This document shows, one piece after another, positions 55,156 through 62,062 of a stretch of 64,000 bases of DNA. Positions within the stretch are counted from its first letter, which is position 1; every line of letters begins with the position of its first letter. The stretch is taken from assembly GCA_030700315.1 (NCBI GenBank), contig JAUYJO010000033.1:1-64000 (forward strand). Direction: 5' to 3'. Origin of the DNA: Gallionella sp. GTDB taxonomy: Bacteria > Pseudomonadota > Gammaproteobacteria > Burkholderiales > Gallionellaceae. The notes under the pieces are model-generated. The model searched no databases, was not told the origin of the DNA, and saw nothing but the letters and a program-made list of their open reading frames with translations. Both the position numbers and the translations under genes were made by a program.

Positions 55156-55400
55156 AGTTTGACCCCGAGTCGTTCGATTGCCAGCAACACTTGTTTTACC
55201 TGATAAGCCTTGGCCATGCCTTTGTCATTCTGAATGTTGATACGCGGATCACCCTGCCACGGCGTCCGGTATATCGAATGGCTGCCACCGTGATGCCGGG
55301 GCTTGCCGAAATATGCCTCACAGACTTTTTGCAATTCGCCGAAGCTTACATTGGCCGGTTCACGCCGCATTTGCTCGAGGATTTTTTCGGTTTTAGGCAT
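55152..55400 (-). CDS. hicA: HicA-family toxin
   Basis: An 82-aa small dsRBD-like RNase: the N-terminal helix KTEKILEQMRREP, then YFGKPRHHGGSHSIYRTPWQ with the catalytic His of GGSH, and VKQVLLAIERLG at the end. It is slightly longer than the minimal HicA. It precedes hicB with a 4-base overlap and looks intact. The pair is inserted between two HD-GYP regulator genes. Confidence 0.88.
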   Translation of the reverse strand: MPKTEKILEQMRREPANVSFGELQKVCEAYFGKPRHHGGSHSIYRTPWQGDPRINIQNDKGMAKAYQVKQVLLAIERLGVKL

Positions 55401-55490
55401 CGGTTCATGGTATCAATAATGACATTACAGGTCAATATTGAGCGGGCGTGTTCAAAAGTGGTGGACGCATTCAAGCTGCGAGTGGGAACA

Positions 55491-55580
55491 AACCCAAACC
55501 CCCTCCAGCTCCCCCTTGTCAGGGGGAGAGCCAAGCACCTCCCCTGACAAGGGGAGGCCGGGAGGGGTTTGGTTTTTTTG
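55491..55580. repeat. Family A core palindrome
   Basis: Two hairpins, CCCCCTTGTCAGGGGG and CCTCCCCTGACAAGGGGAGG, run in the same orientation and order as in 5816-5996, followed by a T-run after GGTTTGG. With that T-run it could work as a rho-independent terminator for a transcript coming from the left. The rest of 55401-55675 holds no gene. Confidence 0.65.
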
Positions 55581-55675
55581 GGGGGGATACCACCCCTTTC
55601 GAATGCACCCATCCTGAGCCTGCCTGCATTTTCTCATTTGCAGCAGCCAATTGTCCTGCGTCAACTTGCCGGACA

Positions 55676-56977
55676 TCATTGCGCGATATACAGCGTCAAC
55701 GGGTGGCCGTCCGAGGCTTCAATACGCGCCAGTTGGCCGATTTCTGCGGCGGAAAGCACGCGATCCCTGGCCAGCAGCAGATAGCCTTCGTGGTGCATCA
55801 AATCGCGCGCCAGGCGCATTCCCGGCTGCAAAGAAGCGGGCCGCAACGGCATTTCCACAAACTCGCTCGACTCGGTTTCCGCGAGAACCGCGCCGAGCGC
55901 ATCCACCACGCTCGGGTCATAACGCTTGCCGCGGTTTTCGACCAGATAATGCAGCGCATCGGTCCGGTTAAATCTGCGCGCGGTCAGCAAGCCCAGTTGC
56001 AGCGCGTCAAAATCATTGACTGCGGCCAGGATGCGCGCGCCCAGGGGGATCTCCATGCCGCTGATGCCGCCGGGATAACCATGGCCGTCAAATTGTTCGT
56101 GATGATGGCGGATCAATAGCGCGGCGCCGGCAAGTTGCTGAATGGGCATCAGCAACATTTCGCCACGCGCGGGGTGCTTCATCACCTCGTCCCGCAATGC
56201 CGGCGTCAGCGTATGAAACGGATGTTCCAAAGCCTCATCGGGAAGCCCGAGTTTGCCGATATCATGCAACAGGGCGGCAAGAAAAGTTTCCTGCACCCCG
56301 GCTTCATCCATGCCCAGTTTCTGGGCCAACTTGCGTGCCAGCTCCGCCACGCGGCGCGAATGGCCGGCGAGGGCGTCGCCACGCATTTCCATCATATTGG
56401 AAAACACATTCACGGTATTGATGAAGCTTTGCCGCAGCGTCTTGAGAGTCTGTTGCAACTGCCGGGTGCGCTCGTCCACCTTGGCTTCCAGCGTGGCGTT
56501 GAGCGACTTCAGTTGCGCATTTTGATCCTGGATGAGAGCGAGCAGGCGCGCGTTCTCGTTCATCAGATTGCGGTGGGCAGTCGCCTGCTGCACGGTGAGG
56601 ACCAGGTCTTCATCGTCCCAGGGCTTGGCGATATAGCGCCAGATTTTCCCCTTGTTGACCGCGGCGATGGTCGAAGCCACATCGGCATAACCGGTCAGCA
56701 GGATGCGCTTCACGTCCGGCCAGCGTGTAAAAGTCTGCTCCAGAAATTCCGCCCCGGTCATTTCCGGCATACGCATATCGCTGACGACCACATCGACGGA
56801 TTCGCGCTCCAGAATCGCCAAACCCGCTTTGCCGGAATCGGCGGTAAGCACCTCGAACCCGCGCTTGCGCAACAACCGGTTGAGCGCGCTCAGGATGAAA
56901 GCCTCGTCGTCTACCACCAGAATCCGTGGCAAATTTTCAGTAGTTGCCGCCGGATTTGATTCTGTCCCTACACTCAT
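55676..56977 (-). CDS. Response regulator with intact HD-GYP phosphodiesterase domain
   Basis: A 433-aa protein. REC is at about 17-135 (VVDDEAFILSALNRLL; VVSDMRMPEMTG; KPWDDED), a coiled coil at about 140-190, and HD-GYP at about 195-375 with intact ALLHDIGKLGLPD and HHHEQFDGHGYPGGISG. It probably hydrolyses c-di-GMP when phosphorylated. It overlaps the neighbouring kinase gene by 4 bases, so the two are a cognate pair. It is a paralogue of the degenerate protein at 53468-54787. Confidence 0.94.
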   Translation of the reverse strand: MSVGTESNPAATTENLPRILVVDDEAFILSALNRLLRKRGFEVLTADSGKAGLAILERESVDVVVSDMRMPEMTGAEFLEQTFTRWPDVKRILLTGYADVASTIAAVNKGKIWRYIAKPWDDEDLVLTVQQATAHRNLMNENARLLALIQDQNAQLKSLNATLEAKVDERTRQLQQTLKTLRQSFINTVNVFSNMMEMRGDALAGHSRRVAELARKLAQKLGMDEAGVQETFLAALLHDIGKLGLPDEALEHPFHTLTPALRDEVMKHPARGEMLLMPIQQLAGAALLIRHHHEQFDGHGYPGGISGMEIPLGARILAAVNDFDALQLGLLTARRFNRTDALHYLVENRGKRYDPSVVDALGAVLAETESSEFVEMPLRPASLQPGMRLARDLMHHEGYLLLARDRVLSAAEIGQLARIEASDGHPLTLYIAQ

Positions 56978-58698
56978 ACAGTCTCCTTGATGTCGGGCTG
57001 CTGTACCGGCAACCAGACCCGGAATGTCGAGCCTTTGCCCACTTCGCTGCGCACTTCGATTTTGCCGTGATGTTTTGCCACGATATTGAAAGATACCGAG
57101 AGCCCCAATCCAGTTCCCTGGCCCACCGGTTTGGTGGTGAAGAACGGTTCGAACAGGTGCGGGATATTCTCCGGCGGGATGCCCTTGCCGGTATCGCCCA
57201 CTTCGACCCAGACCCGGTCGCCTTCCTGCCCGGTGCGGATGGTGATCTTGCCGCGCACCTCGATGGCCTGCGCGGCGTTCACCAGCAGGTTCAGAAATAC
57301 CTGGTCGAGCTGCGAGGGCAGGCAGTCAATTTCCGGCAGCACGCCGTACTCCTTGACCACCTCGCACTTGTATTTCAGCTCGTTCCACACCACGTTCAGC
57401 GTGGCCTCCATGCCTTGGTTCAGATCGGCCTGCACCCATTGCTCATCAGTATCGGCGCGGGAAAAGTTTTTCAGGTCGAGGACGATTCTTTTCACCCGTT
57501 CCAGGCCCTGATGCGATTCGGCGACCAGCGCCTTGGTGTCCTCGCGGAGGTAGCCGATGTCGATTTTTTGCATGAACTGGCGCAGCTCACCCAGCAGCGG
57601 GTTATCGTTATCCAGCTTTACGGCAGTTTCGCACTTGTCCATTACGGCAAAAATGTCGGCCAGATATTTTTCCAGCGTGCCCAGGTTGGAATTCACATAG
57701 CCGACCGGGTTGTTGATCTCGTGCGCCACGCCCGCGGCCAGATTGCCGATGGCCGCCATTTTCTCGGATTGCAGCAACTGGCTCTGCGCCTGTTGCAACT
57801 GTTGGTTGGCGGTCGCCAGACTGGTATTGATGTTCGCGACATGCTCGTAATGTTCGACGGCTTGTTTCTCCATTTTCTTGCGCTCGGTGATATCGCGGAC
57901 AATGCCGATGCCTTGCCAGGCCCCGTCGATCTTGACCGCGCTGAGAGACAGTTCAACCGGAAACTCTGCGCCGTTTTTGTGCAAAGCCGCAAGCTCCCGC
58001 GTAGTTCCGACGACCGCCCCTTCGCCGCTGTGCATGAAACGGGAGAATCCCTCATGGGACGCTTCGCGATATTTGGGCGGCACAAGCAGTTGGTGCAGGT
58101 TCTTGCCCAATGCCTCATGCGCCGGATAGCCAAAAATCTTTTCTGCCGCAGCATTCCAGAATGAAATGTTCCCGGAATTATCGACCATGACGATGGCATC
58201 CTGCGCCGACTCGGTGATCCTGCGGAGCTTATTCTCGCTTTCAATCAGCGAGGCGGTGCGCTGCTGCACTTGTTCCTCCAGGATGCGGTTGTGATCGGCA
58301 AGGTAGTCGGCAAATTCCTTCAACTTGAGCAGGTTCTTCACCCGCATCTGCAATTCGGCGCGATTCACCGGTTTGGAAAGAAATTCCTCCGCTCCCGCCT
58401 CCAGCCCCTTGATGCGCGAATCACCATCCTCCAATGCCGTGACCAGGATGATGGGAATGGGGCGCGTGCGTGGATCCGCCTTGAACCGTCGCGTCACCTC
58501 TAAACCGTCGATGCCGGGCATCATGACATCGAGCAGAACAAGATCGGGCAGTTGTTCCGCCACCGAGGCAAATGCTTGTTCCCCGCTGGCCGCGGTCCGC
58601 ACCGCGTGACCGTCGAGGGCAAGCATTTTACTCAGTAGTTTGAGGCTGAACCCATCATCGTCCACCACCAGGATAGTTGCTTGTTTGGTCTGTTGCAT
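56974..58698 (-). CDS. Hybrid sensor kinase REC-PAS-HisKA-HATPase
   Basis: A 574-aa soluble protein from the ATG at 58698 (GGGGAAAAC upstream). It has N-terminal REC (about 8-125; VVDDDGFSLKLLSKML; LLDVMMPGIDG; LSKPVNR), PAS (about 155-265; DAIVMVDNSGNISFWNAAAE), and a coiled coil. HisKA has GVAHEINNPVGYVNSNL with the phospho-His, and HATPase_c has NLLVNAAQAI, DTGKGI, GTGLGLSVS. There is no TM segment. The receiver-first order suggests it acts downstream of another kinase. It overlaps the HD-GYP regulator gene by 4 bases and is its presumed kinase. Confidence 0.94.
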   Translation of the reverse strand: MQQTKQATILVVDDDGFSLKLLSKMLALDGHAVRTAASGEQAFASVAEQLPDLVLLDVMMPGIDGLEVTRRFKADPRTRPIPIILVTALEDGDSRIKGLEAGAEEFLSKPVNRAELQMRVKNLLKLKEFADYLADHNRILEEQVQQRTASLIESENKLRRITESAQDAIVMVDNSGNISFWNAAAEKIFGYPAHEALGKNLHQLLVPPKYREASHEGFSRFMHSGEGAVVGTTRELAALHKNGAEFPVELSLSAVKIDGAWQGIGIVRDITERKKMEKQAVEHYEHVANINTSLATANQQLQQAQSQLLQSEKMAAIGNLAAGVAHEINNPVGYVNSNLGTLEKYLADIFAVMDKCETAVKLDNDNPLLGELRQFMQKIDIGYLREDTKALVAESHQGLERVKRIVLDLKNFSRADTDEQWVQADLNQGMEATLNVVWNELKYKCEVVKEYGVLPEIDCLPSQLDQVFLNLLVNAAQAIEVRGKITIRTGQEGDRVWVEVGDTGKGIPPENIPHLFEPFFTTKPVGQGTGLGLSVSFNIVAKHHGKIEVRSEVGKGSTFRVWLPVQQPDIKETV

Positions 58699-58774
58699 GA
58701 TTGTTTTCCCCAATAATCAAAAAACCGCAGAAGGCACATTGTGCCGTATCCATGTTGTATGCCGAGCGCGTTTT

Positions 58775-61700
58775 TCAATAGCCGTCAAGATAACCTTCCA
58801 CGCTCGCCAGCTCCTGCTCGAACCTGGGCAACAGCGCCGCCAATGTTTCAACGTCACCCGCCTTGCCCGCCTGTTCCATTTCGGCGCACAGCTCACCCAG
58901 CGCCAGCGCGCCCACCGAGCGCGACGAGGATTTGAGTTTGTGCGCCAATGCACCGGCGGCCGCTGCCTGGCCTGCCGCACAGGCAGCGTGCAACGCCACT
59001 GCTATTTTGGCCGCGCTGAGGCGGAAGTCGTGCAGGAAGTCGCGGATGATTTCTTCATCGTTGCCCACCAGTTTCTTGAGCACGTTCACGTCCACGGGTA
59101 TAGGCGTTGAGGCGGGCAACGCATTCAAATGTGCAATTTCGTAGGGGCGCGATTTATCGCGCCCTTCTTCTGACACATGAACAGATAGGGGCGCGATGAA
59201 TCGCGCCCCTACTGAACGATCCAGAGCCGTTTCATCTACAGGTTCAACCGCAACCGGCAGCCATTTTTCCAGCATCGCTTTCAGGGTGACCAGTTGCACC
59301 GGCTTGCTCAGGTAATCGTCCATGCCGACGGCGAGGCAGTGCTCGGCTTCGCCCTTGAGCGCATTGGCGGTGAAGGCGATGATCGGCGTGCGATGCTTGC
59401 CAGTTTCACTGGCCCCGGTTTTATTGGCGGCATTTTCGGCGGCGCGGATTGCGGCGGTCAGCTCGTAGCCATCCATCTCCGGCATGTGCAGGTCGGCAAG
59501 CAAGATAGCGTAATCACCGCTCTGCCACAGCTCCAGCGCCTCGCGGCCATTGTTGGCGATGTCTGCGGTTTGTCCGAGCAGCGTGAGTTGTTGCAGGATG
59601 ACTTTCTGGTTGATGTCGTTGTCTTCGGCGACCAGGATCAGGCTGCCCCGTCGGCGCGCCTCCTCCCGTGACAACAAGGGTTTCAGGTTGGCATCGCGGT
59701 GCCTGTCTTCCAGCTCAGCATGTTTGGCCCGTCCGGCGGCAACGGCCACCGCCTTTAGCAGATTCCTACGGGTAAGCACATTGCCATCCACCAACACCAT
59801 ATCGGCGTCCCCCAAACGCGGCTCCCGGCGTTGCCCGCGCCGGATGACGACGAAATGGGTTTCTCGTTCCGGGTGGGCGCGGGCGGCGGCGCGCAGTTCA
59901 TCCAGCGGCGGGTTGGCGCCCTCAGTGTCAATGACCACGATGCACAGGCCGGGTGGACGGCTGGCGATCCATCCCTTGACAGACGCCAAGCCCGCTGCCC
60001 GCTCGACGATTGCTCCACCATGCACCAGATAGACGGCGAGATCATCGACCATTCCTCCCGTGCCGCCCACCACCAAACAGTGCAGCCCTGCAACCAGGTC
60101 GTGGTTTTGTAGGTCGGGCGGGTGCCCGGCCATATGTTCTTCGGATTTTAATCCGACTAACTCGTCATGTCGGGCTGAAGCCCGACCTACATCCGGTAGC
60201 TGCGCGAAGGGCAGGCGCACGCTGAAGACAGAGCCTTTGCCTGGCACACTCGATACCGTAATTTCACCGCCCATGATGTTTGCCAACTGGCGCGAGATGA
60301 CCAGCCCCAGCCCGGTGCCGCCATAAGTCCGGGTAGTGGAAGAGTCTGCCTGGGTGAATGGCGCAAACAAACGTGCCAAGGTTTCCTCATCCATGCCGAT
60401 ACCGTTATCGGCGATACGAAACTCCAGCAGGATTTGTTCTGCTGTGCTTTCAACCAACAGGGCGCGCACCGACACTCTTCCATGCCGACACTGCCCGCCG
60501 GAGAACTTGATGGCGTTGTTGGTCAGGTTGGTCAGTATCTGGCGCAACCGCCCGGCATCGCCCATAACCTCTGCGGGAATGGCCGGGTCGGTGAACAGCG
60601 ACAGTTCCACATTTTTATTCAAGGCCATGCGGCTCAGGTTTTCGCATGTCCCCTCCACCACGTCGGCGACAGACATGGGTATGGATTCAATATTGAGTCT
60701 GCCGGCCTCAATCTTGGAGAAATCGAGAATGTCGTTGATGACGGTAAGCAGTGAAAACGCCGCGTCGTGGATGACATTCGCCATCGCCACCTGCGGGCCG
60801 GTGAGGCTGCTCTGCTGCAACACTTCGAGCATGCCAATCACGCCGTTCATCGGTGTGCGTATCTCATGGCTCATGTTGGCGAGGAAGGACGACTTGGCCA
60901 GGTTGGCTTGCTCGGCCTCAAGTCGGGCTTTATCCAGATCAATAGTGCGCGCCGCCACTTTGTTTTCCAGCTCTGCGTTGAGCTGGAGCACCACCGCCTC
61001 TGCCTGCTTGCGCTCGGTAATATCGAGGCAATAGCCGATATAGCCGATGAATTCACCTTTGTTGTCATAGCGCGGGCATCCGTCGTCCTGTATCCAGCGG
61101 TATTCGCCGTCGTGACGGCGCAGTCGGTAGTCCATGCTGAATTTTTCGCGCCGGTCAAAAGCCGATACAAAACCATCCAGACATTGCTGCAAATCATCCG
61201 GGTGGACACCCTCTGCCCAGCCGTTACCCATTTCCTGCTCAAAGGTGCGCCCGGTGAACTCCAGCCAAACCTTGTTGAAGTAATTGCACAGCTTGTTGGT
61301 GTCAGATATCCAAATCAGTGCTTGGCCGGAGTCGGCCAGAGTGCGGTATTGCAGCTCGCGTTCTATCATTTGTAATTCGCCCAGCTTGCGCTCGGTGATG
61401 TCGCGTATGACCCCCACAGAATGCCAGCGGCCTTTCACTTTGAGCACCGAGATGGATATTTCAACGGGGAATTCGCTGCCGTCTTTGCGAATCGCCACAA
61501 TCTCCCTGGTCGACCCGACCAGCGGACCCTGTCCGGTTTTTTGAAAGTGGGCAAAGCCTCGCGCCGCGTCGGCGTGGTAGCGGGACGGGGCGAGTAGCTG
61601 GTGCATCTGTTGCCCAATCGCCTCCTCTCGGCTGTACTGGAACATACTTTGTGCAGCGGGGTTCCATTCGATAATACTGCCTTGTTCGTTGGCGATGACA

Positions 61701-61969
61701 ATTGCATCCTGAGCGGAGGCGTTGATCTGCCGAAAGCGTTCCTCGCTCTGTAATTTCTGAAAGACCATGGCATAGAGCACAGGAGAAATGATTATGATAA
61801 GCAGGATGGGATCCATTAAGTCCCAGTAGTCCTCCAGGATGTGCATAGGGCTGAGAGCACCCTTGATTACTGTCATGATCAAAAGTTCGATCACCATAAT
61901 GAGCAAACCCAAGGCGATTACCCACCTCAGGGGTGTGTTGAGCAGCATCGGTAACTTCCAGTTTTTCAT
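58775..61969 (-). CDS. Membrane-bound hybrid histidine kinase (TM-PAS-PAS-HisKA-HATPase-pseudoREC-REC-HPt)
   Basis: A 1064-aa protein. Two TM segments (about 12-34 and 48-68) enclose a short periplasmic loop. PAS1 spans about 85-190 and PAS2 with PAC about 200-320. HisKA has [10 protein letters not shown], followed by HATPase_c (about 450-590). A receiver-like domain lacking the acidic pocket (CLVVGGTGG) lies at about 625-745. An intact REC (VAEDNDINQ; LADLHMPEMDG; SKPVQL) is at about 765-895, and HPt (ALAHKLKSSS) at about 955-1064. Palindromic repeats encode two linkers in frame (residues 594-620 and 920-943). It is transcribed toward the REC-PAS kinase. The ATG at 61969 is preferred over an upstream GTG. 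Confidence 0.93.
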   Translation of the reverse strand: MKNWKLPMLLNTPLRWVIALGLLIMVIELLIMTVIKGALSPMHILEDYWDLMDPILLIIIISPVLYAMVFQKLQSEERFRQINASAQDAIVIANEQGSIIEWNPAAQSMFQYSREEAIGQQMHQLLAPSRYHADAARGFAHFQKTGQGPLVGSTREIVAIRKDGSEFPVEISISVLKVKGRWHSVGVIRDITERKLGELQMIERELQYRTLADSGQALIWISDTNKLCNYFNKVWLEFTGRTFEQEMGNGWAEGVHPDDLQQCLDGFVSAFDRREKFSMDYRLRRHDGEYRWIQDDGCPRYDNKGEFIGYIGYCLDITERKQAEAVVLQLNAELENKVAARTIDLDKARLEAEQANLAKSSFLANMSHEIRTPMNGVIGMLEVLQQSSLTGPQVAMANVIHDAAFSLLTVINDILDFSKIEAGRLNIESIPMSVADVVEGTCENLSRMALNKNVELSLFTDPAIPAEVMGDAGRLRQILTNLTNNAIKFSGGQCRHGRVSVRALLVESTAEQILLEFRIADNGIGMDEETLARLFAPFTQADSSTTRTYGGTGLGLVISRQLANIMGGEITVSSVPGKGSVFSVRLPFAQLPDVGRASARHDELVGLKSEEHMAGHPPDLQNHDLVAGLHCLVVGGTGGMVDDLAVYLVHGGAIVERAAGLASVKGWIASRPPGLCIVVIDTEGANPPLDELRAAARAHPERETHFVVIRRGQRREPRLGDADMVLVDGNVLTRRNLLKAVAVAAGRAKHAELEDRHRDANLKPLLSREEARRRGSLILVAEDNDINQKVILQQLTLLGQTADIANNGREALELWQSGDYAILLADLHMPEMDGYELTAAIRAAENAANKTGASETGKHRTPIIAFTANALKGEAEHCLAVGMDDYLSKPVQLVTLKAMLEKWLPVAVEPVDETALDRSVGARFIAPLSVHVSEEGRDKSRPYEIAHLNALPASTPIPVDVNVLKKLVGNDEEIIRDFLHDFRLSAAKIAVALHAACAAGQAAAAGALAHKLKSSSRSVGALALGELCAEMEQAGKAGDVETLAALLPRFEQELASVEGYLDGY
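59141..59212. repeat. 72-bp palindromic repeat in frame within a kinase gene (family E, copy 1)
   Basis: Inverted arms GTAGGGGCGCGATTTATCGC and GCGCGATGAATCGCGCCCCT are separated by about 20 bases. It is exactly 24 codons long and encodes the linker between REC and HPt. An almost identical copy lies at the same place in the neighbouring paralogue (62429-62500). Confidence 0.8.
60109..60190. repeat. 82-bp family B-related palindrome in frame within a kinase gene
   Basis: It starts GTAGGTCGGGCGGGTGCCCG and ends GTCGGGCTGAAGCCCGACCT AC, with an inner GGATTTTAATCC arm. It encodes residues about 594-620, directly after the HATPase domain, and keeps the frame open. The paralogous kinase has a different palindromic insert at the equivalent place. 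Confidence 0.75.
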
Positions 61970-62062
61970 ATTGGGTTCACACAATTATCGAACAGACAGT
62001 TTTCTACCCGCTCATTTTTGAGCCTGACAATGAGCCAGAACAACGGAATCGGAATGCGCATT

